64,000 bases of DNA from an uncultured Eubacteriales bacterium (GTDB taxonomy: Bacteria; Bacillota; Clostridia; Christensenellales; CAG-138): NCBI GenBank assembly GCA_902801845.1, contig CADCJW010000004.1, positions 243,676-307,675 of the forward strand. Reading direction: 5' to 3'. Within the stretch, counting starts at the first letter, position 1. Each line of letters begins with the position of its first letter. This document shows positions 41,281 to 49,275 of the stretch, piece after piece. Below the pieces are notes generated by a model. That model saw only the letters and a list, made by a program, of their open reading frames with translations. It did no database searches and was not told the DNA's origin. A program made the position numbers and the translations under genes.

Positions 41281-42270
41281 ATGGCCTATAGAAGCGATTC
41301 CAACGAGGGCGGCCGCAGCCGCCAGAAATACACGGGCGACCGCCGCGTCAACGACGATCGGCGGGAGAGCTACGGTCGCACGGGCAACGGCCCCCGGCAG
41401 CCCCGCACGGGCGGCAAGCCCTATGCCTACGGGGACGACAGGCCCCGCCGAGAGCGGGTGAATAAGCCCGCGGTCCCGACCCCCGTCCAGGAACCGGAGA
41501 AGGAGCCGGACGAGCTACCGTTCCTCATCTTCGGCCGCAACGCCGTGAAGGAGGCTGTGAAGGCGGGCCGCAGCATCGACAAAATTTTGGTCCAGTCCGA
41601 GCCGGACGGGTCCCTTCGGGAGATCGTCGCCCTGGCCAAGGACGCCAAGGTCATCGTCCATGAAGTGAACCGCAAAAAGCTGGACGAGGTGTGCCTGCCC
41701 TTTGGCCACGGCGGCAAGACCGCCAACCACCAGGGGATAGCAGCCTACACAGCTGGCGTGGAATACTGCGAGATCTCGGACATCCTGTCCCTGGCCGCCG
41801 AGAAGGGCGAGAAGCCCTTCGTGGTGGTGCTGGACGGGGTGGAGGACCCCCACAACCTGGGCTCCATCATCCGCAGCGCCGACTGTGCAGGGGCCCACGG
41901 GGTGATCCTGGGCAAGCATCGGAGCGCCCCCGTCACCGCCGCCGCCGTCAAGGCCAGTGCCGGGGCCAGCGAACATATGAAGATCGCCCGGGTGGTGAAC
42001 ATCTCCGCCGCCCTGGAGGAATTGAAGGCCGCGGGGCTCTGGATCGCCGGAGCCGACATGGCCGGGGAGAGCATGTACAAGCAGGACATGACCGGCGCTT
42101 TCGCTCTGGTCATCGGCAACGAAGGGGAGGGCCTCTCCCGGCTGGTGCGGGAGCGGTGCGACTATCTTGTATCCATCCCCATGAAGGGGCACGTGGATTC
42201 CCTGAACGCGGGCGTGGCCGCCGGCATCCTGCTGTTCGAGAAGCGGCGCCAAGAGAGCGTGAAAAACTGA
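41281..42270 (+). CDS. rlmB: 23S rRNA 2'-O-ribose methyltransferase (SpoU/TrmH family)
   Basis: A 329-aa protein. Residues 1-75 are a low-complexity Arg/Gly/Asp-rich extension (RSDSNEGGRSRQKYTGDRR). The substrate-binding domain starts at LPFLIFGRNAVKEAV. The knotted SPOUT domain has VVLDGVEDPHNLGSIIRSADC, ALVIGNEGEGLSRLV and IPMKGHVDSLNAGVAAGILLFE. RlmB modifies G2251 in E. coli. The long basic N-terminal tail is atypical and may bind RNA. It starts 3 bp after mrnC. Confidence 0.93.
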   Translation: MAYRSDSNEGGRSRQKYTGDRRVNDDRRESYGRTGNGPRQPRTGGKPYAYGDDRPRRERVNKPAVPTPVQEPEKEPDELPFLIFGRNAVKEAVKAGRSIDKILVQSEPDGSLREIVALAKDAKVIVHEVNRKKLDEVCLPFGHGGKTANHQGIAAYTAGVEYCEISDILSLAAEKGEKPFVVVLDGVEDPHNLGSIIRSADCAGAHGVILGKHRSAPVTAAAVKASAGASEHMKIARVVNISAALEELKAAGLWIAGADMAGESMYKQDMTGAFALVIGNEGEGLSRLVRERCDYLVSIPMKGHVDSLNAGVAAGILLFEKRRQESVKN

Positions 42271-42279
42271 GTTTTTCAC
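42259..42279 (+). terminator. Hairpin over the rlmB stop codon
   Basis: GTGAAAAAC-TGA-GTTTTTCAC: a 9-bp perfect stem whose loop is the rlmB stop codon. It may attenuate transcription into sigH or influence termination of translation. Confidence 0.4.
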
Positions 42280-42369
42280 ACCCGCAGTTTCACCTTTGCC
42301 GCGAAACGGCGCGGCAATTTCGCAGGCGAAACCGGCAAAACTGCCAAAAGGTACAGGAAAGAAATAAGC

Positions 42370-42981
42370 ATGGAAAAGGAACGCAGAAGCGACGAGACAT
42401 TGCTCGCCCTCCTTCGCCAGGGGGACGGGGAGGCGGAATGGGAGCTGTACGATCGGTACAAGCCCCTGGTCCGGGCCCGGGCCCGCACCTTCTTTCTGGT
42501 GGGCGCGGACAACGAGGACCTGGTCCAGGAGGGGATGCTGGGCCTGTATAAGGCCGTGTGCGAATACGACGGGTCCAAGAACGCCGCCTTTCGCAGCTTC
42601 GCGGAGCTGTGCATCACCCGCCAGATCCTGACCGCCATCAAGGGCGCCACCCGCAAGAAGCACCAGCCCTTGAACACCTATGTGTCCCTGAACCAGCCCG
42701 TCTATGAGCCCGGCTCCACGGATAGGACCCTTATGGACGTGCTCTCGGGCATGGGCGTGTCGGACCCGGAGGAGATGCTCATCGGCCGGGAGAACATGGA
42801 AGCCATGGCCAGGGACATCGAGGAGAAGCTCTCGCCGCTGGAGAAGCAGGTCCTGGGCCTGTATCTCAAGGGCCTCTCCTATCAGCAGATCGGCCAGTAC
42901 CTGAACAAGCCCCCCAAGTCCATCGACAACGCCATCCAGCGGGTGAAGAAGAAGCTGGAGGAGCATATCCGTTCGGTATAA
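42370..42981 (+). CDS. sigH: RNA polymerase sigma factor SigH (Spo0H)
   Basis: A 203-aa sigma70-family factor with region 2 (YKPLVRARARTFFLVGADNEDLVQEGMLGLYKAV, FAELCITRQILTAIKGATRKKH) and region 4 (LSPLEKQVLGLYLKGLSYQQIGQYLNKPPKSIDNAIQRVKKKL). Length, region-2 wording and position after rlmB match SigH of Bacillota, which directs transition-state and early sporulation genes. Whether this organism sporulates cannot be judged from the window. Confidence 0.93.
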   Translation: MEKERRSDETLLALLRQGDGEAEWELYDRYKPLVRARARTFFLVGADNEDLVQEGMLGLYKAVCEYDGSKNAAFRSFAELCITRQILTAIKGATRKKHQPLNTYVSLNQPVYEPGSTDRTLMDVLSGMGVSDPEEMLIGRENMEAMARDIEEKLSPLEKQVLGLYLKGLSYQQIGQYLNKPPKSIDNAIQRVKKKLEEHIRSV

Positions 42982-42999
42982 ACGAGTATAGAGGCAGCT

Positions 43000-43327
43000 G
43001 TGAAGAAAAGCGTCCATTTGGCCTGTATCTACGCCGTGCTCTACCTTCTCGGAGCAGTCTGCTTTCTGATGTCATGCAAGCGGAACGACGGAAAACTGAC
43101 GGAGCGGGAGCGGATCGAAGTTGCCCTGGAGCAAGCCGGTTTGGCTGAACGCGACGCCGTCCCATGGCCGGTACTGCATGGTGGGCGTATCCTGCAGGAG
43201 CCAGAAGGACTATGACGACAAGGGCTTTGAGGTGCGCCGGTATTCCGCGGATCTGCGGATCAACGTCTACGTGTCCTACGAGCAGTATCAAAAGCGCATG
43301 GAGAACGCGAAGCGCTTCGTCCCATAA
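43000..43327 (+). pseudogene. Small lipoprotein-like gene interrupted by a frameshift
   Basis: Frame 1 starts with GTG and encodes KKSVHLACIYAVLYLLGAVC, FLMSCK (membrane/lipobox-like) and a charged region to AERDA near 43157. The reading then makes sense only in the +1 frame (HGRYCMVGVSCRSQKDYDD, FEVRRYSADLRINVYVSYEQ, ending AKRFVP). Joined, the two give a protein of about 109 aa. Either a one-base change in the CCC/GG-rich stretch around 43160-43170 has broken the gene or the sequence has a local error. I do not recognise the family. It lies between sigH and a VanZ-like gene. Confidence 0.5.
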
Positions 43328-43360
43328 AGAAAAGCGTTGGGAGGAGGGAGAAAGGAGCCA

Positions 43361-43849
43361 ATGGCGGACCGTCAAAAAACTTGGCTGCGGATCGTGCTCT
43401 GGGCTCTGGTGGCGGCCTGGATGGGGCTCATCTTCTGCCTCTCCGCTCAGGCGGCTCAGGACTCCCAGCAGACCTCTGGCCGGGTCATTCGCTGGCTGCT
43501 CATCCACTTTGACAAGAGCTTTTTGAATCTTTCCCCGGAGGAGCAGATCCTGCGCATCGACGACTGGTCCTTCGTGGTCCGCAAGCTGGCCCACTTCGTC
43601 CTTTTTGCCGTCCTGGGCTTTTTGTGTTTCGCCGCGTTTTCAGTGGACCTGCCGCCTCGGCGGGCGTTCCCGTCGGCCCTTATCCTGGGCGTGGCTCGGG
43701 CGGTGCTGGACGAGGTCCATCAGGCCTTTGTCCCCGGTCGCTCCTGTGAGCTTCGGGACGTGTGCATCGACTCGGCCGGGGTGCTCCTGGGCGCCGCGTT
43801 CCTACTGCTGATACTTCATTGGATACAACGAAAAAAGCTTAAGAAGTAA
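43361..43849 (+). CDS. VanZ-like membrane protein
   Basis: A 162-aa protein with four membrane spans and the VanZ motifs: FCLSAQAAQDSQQTSGRV, VRKLAHFVLFAVLGFL and the distinctive LDEVHQAFVPGRSCELRDVCID. I choose the ATG at 43361 because AAAGGAG precedes it. VanZ of Tn1546 lowers teicoplanin susceptibility; the role of most chromosomal VanZ-like proteins is unknown. The stop codon lies inside a terminator hairpin. Confidence 0.87.
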   Translation: MADRQKTWLRIVLWALVAAWMGLIFCLSAQAAQDSQQTSGRVIRWLLIHFDKSFLNLSPEEQILRIDDWSFVVRKLAHFVLFAVLGFLCFAAFSVDLPPRRAFPSALILGVARAVLDEVHQAFVPGRSCELRDVCIDSAGVLLGAAFLLLILHWIQRKKLKK

Positions 43850-43873
43850 TCCCCATTATCTTCTTAAGCTTTT
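43833..43873 (+). terminator. Terminator overlapping the VanZ-like stop
   Basis: AAAAGCTTAAGAAG (43833-43846) pairs with CTTCTTAAGCTTTT (43860-43873), TAAT/ATTA extending the stem, loop CCCC. TCTTTTTG follows. The stem includes the last codons and the stop. Confidence 0.75.
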
Positions 43874-43881
43874 CTTTTTGC

Positions 43882-43916
43882 GCCGCTTTTTCTTTTCACC
43901 GAAAAGAAAAAGCGGC
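43882..43916. repeat. AT-rich hairpin repeat, copy 3
   Basis: GCCGCTTTTTCTTTTC / GAAAAGAAAAAGCGGC, 16-bp perfect arms with a 3-nt loop, between convergent VanZ-like and TrxB-like genes. Confidence 0.65.
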
Positions 43917-43929
43917 ATAAATATGTATG

Positions 43930-44847
43930 TTATTTCCTCTCGTTCACGTACCGGCAGGCGGCCAGGGCGGCCACGGCGCCGTCGGCGCAGGCGGTGGTGA
44001 GCTGGCGGATGGACTTACTGCGGCAGTCCCCGGCCACGTACACGCCGGGGGTCCGGGTCAGGCAGTCCTCCTGGGAGGCGAAGTAGCCGTAATCGTTCAA
44101 ATCGGCCAGGGCCGCGAAGGGCCCGTTTTCCGGGATCAGGCCGATAGCGATGAACAGGCCGTCGCTGGGGATGGTCCGCCGGGCGCCGGTGATGCGATCC
44201 TCCACGGTGACGCCGGTGAGGCCGCCGTCGTTCGCCTCCACGCCTACGATCTTCCGGTTGGTCTCGATTTTTACGTTGCTGCGGCTTTTGAGTATCCGCT
44301 GCAGCGTCTGCTCGCCGGTGAGCTCGGGCAGGTCCTGAAGGATGATGACCTGCTTGCATTTCTCGGCCAGGAGGATGGCCTCCTGAAGGGCGGAGTTGCC
44401 GCCGCCGGCCACGCATACGGTTTGGCCCGAGAAAAAGTCCCCGTCGCAGACCGCGCAGAAGGAGATGCCGTTGCCCACCAGCTCCGCTTCGCCGGGGAGG
44501 CCCAGCATCCGGTGCTTCACGCCCGTGGCGATGACGACGGTAAGGCTCTCGAAGGTGTTCCCTTCCTCGGTCTTCACCAGCTTGCGACCGTCCGCTTCCT
44601 CCACGGACACGGCTTTCTCCAACTCCACCTCGGCACCCAGGGACAGGATCTGGTCCAGGAGCTTGTCGGCGAACTCGTTGCCGCTCATCTCCTTGGTGCC
44701 CGGATAGTTCTCCACCTTGGGGGAGTAGGTGATTTGGCCGCCGAAGCCGTGCTTTTCCAGCACCAGCACGGATTTGCCGTTGCGGAGGGCGTACAGCGCC
44801 GCGGTCATGCCCGCAGGGCCGCCGCCGATGACGATGAGATCGTACAT
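43930..44847 (-). CDS. trxB: Thioredoxin reductase-like FAD/NAD(P) oxidoreductase
   Basis: A 305-aa protein of low-molecular-weight thioredoxin reductase type: FAD motif DLIVIGGGPAGMTAALYA, NADPH motif VCVAGGGNSALQEAILLA, redox pair CAVCDG (usual CATCDG) and the C-terminal FAD block GVYVAGDCRSKSIRQLTTACADGAVAA. It reduces thioredoxin or a related small redox protein. The nearest candidates here are the thioredoxin at 9511 and the thioredoxin-like tail of NrdD next door. Confidence 0.9.
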   Translation of the reverse strand: MYDLIVIGGGPAGMTAALYALRNGKSVLVLEKHGFGGQITYSPKVENYPGTKEMSGNEFADKLLDQILSLGAEVELEKAVSVEEADGRKLVKTEEGNTFESLTVVIATGVKHRMLGLPGEAELVGNGISFCAVCDGDFFSGQTVCVAGGGNSALQEAILLAEKCKQVIILQDLPELTGEQTLQRILKSRSNVKIETNRKIVGVEANDGGLTGVTVEDRITGARRTIPSDGLFIAIGLIPENGPFAALADLNDYGYFASQEDCLTRTPGVYVAGDCRSKSIRQLTTACADGAVAALAACRYVNERK

Positions 44848-44871
44848 AGTGGATACCTCAAGCTGTTTTTT

Positions 44872-44907
44872 GTCCCTTTTTCTTTTCGGGAGAAAAGAAA
44901 AAGGGAC
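44872..44907. repeat. AT-rich hairpin repeat, copy 4
   Basis: GTCCCTTTTTCTTTTC / GAAAAGAAAAAGGGAC, 16-bp perfect arms, 4-nt loop, upstream of the TrxB-like gene. The inner arm is identical to copy 3, while the outer bases differ. Confidence 0.65.
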
Positions 44908-44978
44908 CGAAAAAGAAAAGCCAAGAAATAGTAAGTGTTAACGCTGGTAGAAACCTTTTGCCAAATAAAGTTTTTTTG

Positions 44979-45006
44979 CCCCGCTTTTCTTGAAAGAAAA
45001 GCGGGG
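44979..45006. repeat. AT-rich hairpin repeat, copy 5
   Basis: CCCCGCTTTTCTT / AAGAAAAGCGGGG, 13-bp perfect arms, just beyond the nrdD stop; on the minus strand it is followed by AAAAAAAC, so it is not a classical U-tract terminator for nrdD. Confidence 0.6.
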
Positions 45007-45029
45007 ATTGCTTTCAATAAATTCCTCTA

Positions 45030-47438
45030 TTATTTCTTCCCCATGAGCCAGCCCTTGATGTCGCTGACGCCCCGGTAGGATTCGAACCCGTCCTCGCTAA
45101 GGAGCACCAGGGTGGGGGCCTGCTTCACGCCGTACTGAGCGACCAGCTCCTTGTTCTCGTTGGCGTTCAGGGCCGTGTAGGCGACGCCCGCTTTGTCGAG
45201 GAGCGCCATGGCCAGCTTGCAGTTGGGGCAGGTGGGCGTCTTGAACAGCAGGATGTCGGCGTCGGCGGCTTTGGCTTCCGCCACAGGCTCTGCTTTGGGC
45301 GTTTCCGCCGCGAACACGGGCTTCTCTGCAGGCGCGCCCTCGGGCTTGGGCCCCACGTGGGTCAGCACGGACTTGCCGATGTTGTACACCTTCCTGTCCT
45401 TGAACTCCTGGGCCTTGCCGTCGTTCCAGTTCTGCACGGGCCGATAATAACCGGTGATCCGACTGTAGACCTCGGTCTTCTGCCCGCAGATGGGGCAGGT
45501 GAAGTGCTCGCCCGTGATGTAGCCATGGTCCTTGCACACGGAGTAGGTGGGGGACATGGTGTAGTAGGGGAGCTTGTAGTTCTCAGCGATCTTTCGCACC
45601 AGGTTCGCCGCCGCCTTCCAGTCGGGGAGCTTCTCACCCAGGAACGCGTGGAACACGGTGCCGGAGGTGTACAGGGTCTGCAGGTCGTCCTGGATGTCCA
45701 GAGCGGAGAACACGTCCTCCGTGTACCCCACGGGCAGGTGGGAGGAGTTGGTGTAATAGGGAGTGCCGTTCTCGTTGGCGGTGATGATGTCCGGGTACTC
45801 CTCCTTATCGTGCTTGGCGAAGCGGTAGGTGGTGGATTCCGCCGGCGTGGCCTCCAGGTTGTAGAGGTCCCCGTACTGCTCCTGGTAGTCGGAGAGCCGC
45901 TCCCGCATGTGGTTCAGCACGTCCTTGGCGAACTGCTGGGTCTCGGGATGGGTCAGATCCTTCCTGAGCCACTTGGCGTTCAGGCCCACCTCGTTCATGC
46001 CGATGAGGCCGATGGTGGAGAAGTGGTTGTTGAAGGTGCCCAGATACCGCTTGGTGTAGGGGTACAAGCCCGCGTCCAGGAGCTTGGTGATGACGGTCCG
46101 CTTGGTCTTGAGGCTCCGAGCGGCGATGTCCATCATCCGGTCGAGCCGGGCGTAGAAGTCCTTCTCATCGGCAGCCAGGTACGCGAGCCGGGGCAGGTTG
46201 ATGGTCACCACGCCCACGGAGCCGGTAGATTCGCCGGAGCCGAAGAAGCCGCCGGACTTCTTCCGAAGCTCACGAAGGTCCAGCCTGAGCCGGCAGCACA
46301 TGGAGCGAACGTCGCTGGGCTCCATGTCGGAGTTGATGTAGTTGGAGAAATAGGGCGTGCCGTACTTGGCGGTCATCTCGAAGAGGAGCTTGTTGTTCTC
46401 CGTCTCGCTCCAGTCGAAGTCCCGGGTGATGGAATAGGTGGGGATGGGGTACTGGAAGCCCCGGCCGTTGGCGTCGCCCTCGATCATGACCTCGATGAAC
46501 GCCTTGTTCACCATGTCCATTTCCTTCTTGCAGTCGCCGTAGGTGAAGTCCATCTCCTTGCCGCCCACGATGGCGGGCAGGTTTTCGAGATCCTTGGGCA
46601 CGGTCCAGTCCAGCGTGATGTTGGAGAAGGGGGCCTGGGTGCCCCAGCGGCTCGGTGTATTCACGCCGTAGATGAAGCTCTGGACGCACTGCTTCACTTC
46701 CTTCTGGGAAAGGTTATCCACCTTCACGAAGGGAGCGAGGTACGTGTCGAAGGAGGAGAAGGCCTGGGCGCCGGCCCACTCGTTCTGCATGATGCCCAGA
46801 AAGTTGACCATCTGGTTGCAGAGGGTGGAGAGATGGCTGGCCGGGGAGGAGGTGATCTTGCCGGGGACGCCGCCAAGACCCTCCTGAATGAGCTGCTTCA
46901 GGCTCCAGCCCGCGCAGTAGCCCGTGAGCATGCTGAGGTCGTGCAGATGGATGGCCGCGCTCCGGTGGGCTTCCGCCACCTCGGGATCATAGATCTCGCT
47001 GAGCCAGTAGTTGGCGGTGATGGCGCCAGAGTTGGAGAGGATAAGGCCGCCCACGGAGTAGGTGACGGTGGAGTTCTCCTTCACCCGCCAGTCGGCGATC
47101 TTCAGATAATTGTCCACCAAGTCCTTGTAGTTGAGGAGGGCGGAGTTCACGTTGCGGACCTTCTCCCGCTGCTTGCGGTAGAGGATGTAGGCCTTGGCCA
47201 CGTCCGCATAGCCGGATTCGGACAGCACCTTCTCCACGCTGTCCTGGATGTCCTCCACGGCCACGCAGCCGTCCTGGATCTTGTTCTCGAAATCGGCGGT
47301 CACGTGGAGGGCCAAGAGGTCGATCACGCTGGGATGATAGGCCTTGTTCAGGGCCACGAAGGCCTTGGTGATGGCTCCGGTGATCTTGCTGATGGCGAAT
47401 TCGGTGACCTGTCCGTCCCGCTTCTTGACTTGGTACAT
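45030..47438 (-). CDS. nrdD: Anaerobic (class III) ribonucleoside-triphosphate reductase with thioredoxin-like C-terminal domain
   Basis: An 802-aa protein starting MYQVKKRDGQVTEF (AGGAGAAGGACAG precedes). Residues 1-95 are an ATP-cone. The barrel follows, with GTFNNHFSTIGLIGMNE. A zinc-binding CKDHGYITGEHFTCPICGQ segment precedes the glycyl-radical loop RITGYYRPVQNW. An extension of about 65 residues (about 737-802) is a glutaredoxin/thioredoxin fold with ILLFKTPTCPNCKLAMALL (CPNC) and QAPTLVLL. It makes dNTPs without oxygen; the fused redoxin probably supplies electrons in place of formate. Two NrdR boxes lie upstream. Confidence 0.95.
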   Translation of the reverse strand: MYQVKKRDGQVTEFAISKITGAITKAFVALNKAYHPSVIDLLALHVTADFENKIQDGCVAVEDIQDSVEKVLSESGYADVAKAYILYRKQREKVRNVNSALLNYKDLVDNYLKIADWRVKENSTVTYSVGGLILSNSGAITANYWLSEIYDPEVAEAHRSAAIHLHDLSMLTGYCAGWSLKQLIQEGLGGVPGKITSSPASHLSTLCNQMVNFLGIMQNEWAGAQAFSSFDTYLAPFVKVDNLSQKEVKQCVQSFIYGVNTPSRWGTQAPFSNITLDWTVPKDLENLPAIVGGKEMDFTYGDCKKEMDMVNKAFIEVMIEGDANGRGFQYPIPTYSITRDFDWSETENNKLLFEMTAKYGTPYFSNYINSDMEPSDVRSMCCRLRLDLRELRKKSGGFFGSGESTGSVGVVTINLPRLAYLAADEKDFYARLDRMMDIAARSLKTKRTVITKLLDAGLYPYTKRYLGTFNNHFSTIGLIGMNEVGLNAKWLRKDLTHPETQQFAKDVLNHMRERLSDYQEQYGDLYNLEATPAESTTYRFAKHDKEEYPDIITANENGTPYYTNSSHLPVGYTEDVFSALDIQDDLQTLYTSGTVFHAFLGEKLPDWKAAANLVRKIAENYKLPYYTMSPTYSVCKDHGYITGEHFTCPICGQKTEVYSRITGYYRPVQNWNDGKAQEFKDRKVYNIGKSVLTHVGPKPEGAPAEKPVFAAETPKAEPVAEAKAADADILLFKTPTCPNCKLAMALLDKAGVAYTALNANENKELVAQYGVKQAPTLVLLSEDGFESYRGVSDIKGWLMGKK

Positions 47439-47516
47439 ATCTGTCCTTCTCCTGTCGTAGAATGAAAATCTGATGGGCGCAGAATGGGCATACAGCCACA
47501 GCACCCGAGCATGGCT

Positions 47517-47587
47517 ACTCTACCATATCCTGGGGTTCCGTGTCAATATCTTGTGTTGTTTGTTAACAAATCACACAATATCTTGTA
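47517..47587 (-). promoter_or_regulatory. nrdD promoter with two NrdR boxes
   Basis: GTCAATATCTTGTGT (47542-47556) and ACACAATATCTTGTA (47573-47587) both match the NrdR box ACAcAATATcTTGTG. They are 31 bp apart, about three helical turns, which is the usual NrdR spacing. On the minus strand TTGACA (47546-47541), 18 bp, TAGAGT (47522-47517) forms the promoter, and the first box overlaps its -35. Confidence 0.8.
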
Positions 47588-47631
47588 TTTATACGGCGTG
47601 ATATGCAAAGGGGCCGGGGCAAAAACCCTGA

Positions 47632-48321
47632 TTATATGCCGCGTATTTGTGTATAGGGCACGTATACTCTTGCAATGGATGCGTATTTTTCCAAATTCTC
47701 CCTTGTGGGGGCGTGAAGACCCGCGAAAGGCACCGAATCCCGGTCGGCGAAGGGCTGCAAAAAGTAGGCCCGGGCCCCCTGGATCCACTGGCCCATGGCC
47801 TCAAAATCCTCGGCCCGGTGGAGCTCGTCCACCACCGTGGTCCTAAACTCATAGGGGAGGGAGCCGTCCATGAGCAGCCGAACGCTCCGGCGGATGGGCT
47901 CAAGGTCCATGTGGTTAAGGCCCGCCGTCAGGGCATACCGTTCGGGGCTGTTCTTGATATCCATGGCGATATAGTCCACCAGCCCCTCCCGAAGCAGCCC
48001 CTCCAGAGCATCCGGGTGGTTGCCGTTGGTGTCCACCTTCACGGCAAAGCCCAGCTCCCGGATGGCCCGCAACAGGTCGGGCAGATCCTTCCGGAGCAGG
48101 GGCTCACCGCCGGTGATGGCCACCCCGTCCAAAAGACCCTGGCGGCCCTTCAAAAACCGGAGCAGCTCCTGATCGTCCATGACCGCCGGGGCGGAGCCGT
48201 CCAGCAGCTCCCCGTTGTGACAGAAGGGGCAGCGAAAGTCGCACCCGCCCAAAAACACCGTGCAGGCCACCCGGCCGGGGAAGTCCAGCAGCGTCATCTT
48301 TTGCAAGCCCTGTATCTTCAT
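47632..48321 (-). CDS. nrdG: Anaerobic ribonucleotide reductase activating protein (radical SAM)
   Basis: A 229-aa radical SAM enzyme starting MKIQGLQKMTLLDFPGRVACTVF, with the cluster motif CDFRCPFC (CxxxCxxC, residues about 27-34), GGEPLL and DTNGNHP. The TLLDFPGR opening and length match the NrdG2-type activases that install the glycyl radical on NrdD, encoded immediately downstream. It is separated from nrdD by the NrdR-controlled promoter and sits 12 bp after the DUF4037 gene. Confidence 0.9.
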   Translation of the reverse strand: MKIQGLQKMTLLDFPGRVACTVFLGGCDFRCPFCHNGELLDGSAPAVMDDQELLRFLKGRQGLLDGVAITGGEPLLRKDLPDLLRAIRELGFAVKVDTNGNHPDALEGLLREGLVDYIAMDIKNSPERYALTAGLNHMDLEPIRRSVRLLMDGSLPYEFRTTVVDELHRAEDFEAMGQWIQGARAYFLQPFADRDSVPFAGLHAPTRENLEKYASIARVYVPYTQIRGI

Positions 48322-48333
48322 GGGAAAACTCCT

Positions 48334-49275
48334 TTATATGGCGTAAAAAATGTTCAGATTCCGCACGTCCCCGTCCTCAATGCCGTCGTTGACGGAGTAG
48401 GCGTGCTTTTCGAGATCGCCGCAAATGGCCTTCGTCAGACCCTGGGTTTGGAGCTCGTCGATGATGTCCGACGCGGTGCTTTCGATCATGTCGTACTTCG
48501 ACTCCGCCAGCGACCGGTCGTTCCCCGTGGTCAAGAGGTATTCCAGCGTCTCCGCCGTCAAGGACAGCTTGGGAAGCTGCCGCAGGGCCCGAAAGCTCCA
48601 CTTGTAGTAGGGCGCGTACGCCTTGTTCAGCAGGAAGACGACTTCGATGCAGCTCTTCACGAACTCGTTCACCGCCAGCTGCCCCGCCGCAGGCTCCCCG
48701 TGTTTTAGGCAGCGCAGGTAGTTATACTGCCCCGCCTGGGCCATGACGAGCAGATAGCCCGCCAATCGTTTCCGCCGCACGTCCTCGGGCATAGCCGAAA
48801 GGGCGGTCCGGATGGTCGTGACCTCGCCAAGATCGTCCCGGAAGATCTCCCCGGCCGTAGCTTCCAGCAGCGCTTGCTGAGGGAGCTTCAGCCATTGGTC
48901 CATGGTCAGTATCCCGTCGGGAGCGCCCACCTTTTCGGTGAAGAAGTCCGCCGTCCGCAACACCCCGTGCCGGGCCCCGCCCACGGGGGCCACCGCGCTG
49001 CGCTTGAACCCCATGAACGCCTTGGGGAGCTTTGCATAGGCCCGCTCCAGCAAAAAGGCGGTTCGCCGGTCGATCACGTCCTCGCCGGGCAGCAGCAGGC
49101 AGAACCCAGGCTCGAAGTCGTGGTCCTGAGACACTTCGTCGTCGAAGCCCAGGCATTCGGATCCGCTGCCGACAAGGCCCACGGCGATGAGCCCCTCCTG
49201 CTCGGGAAACTGCTCATGGAGCATAGGGGCGCCCCATTGCTCATAGAACGCCCGGGAAAGCTCAAGCCCGTTCAT
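48334..49275 (-). CDS. DUF4037 nucleotidyltransferase-like protein
   Basis: A 313-aa protein starting MNGLELSRAFYEQWG, a start that overlaps the TPR gene end by 14 bp. The nucleotidyltransferase-fold pattern GLVGSGSECLGFDDEVSQDHDF (GSGSE...DxDF) lies at about residues 34-56; DUF4037 occupies the C-terminal two thirds. Homologues are often adjacent to a TPR protein gene, as here. Function unknown; transfer of a nucleotide to a protein or small molecule is possible. Confidence 0.82.
   Translation of the reverse strand: MNGLELSRAFYEQWGAPMLHEQFPEQEGLIAVGLVGSGSECLGFDDEVSQDHDFEPGFCLLLPGEDVIDRRTAFLLERAYAKLPKAFMGFKRSAVAPVGGARHGVLRTADFFTEKVGAPDGILTMDQWLKLPQQALLEATAGEIFRDDLGEVTTIRTALSAMPEDVRRKRLAGYLLVMAQAGQYNYLRCLKHGEPAAGQLAVNEFVKSCIEVVFLLNKAYAPYYKWSFRALRQLPKLSLTAETLEYLLTTGNDRSLAESKYDMIESTASDIIDELQTQGLTKAICGDLEKHAYSVNDGIEDGDVRNLNIFYAI

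Noticed and set aside
45357..47465. Long plus-strand open frame opposite nrdD
   Set aside because: An antisense shadow: low-complexity Val/Gly/Leu sequence, while the minus strand encodes a complete NrdD.
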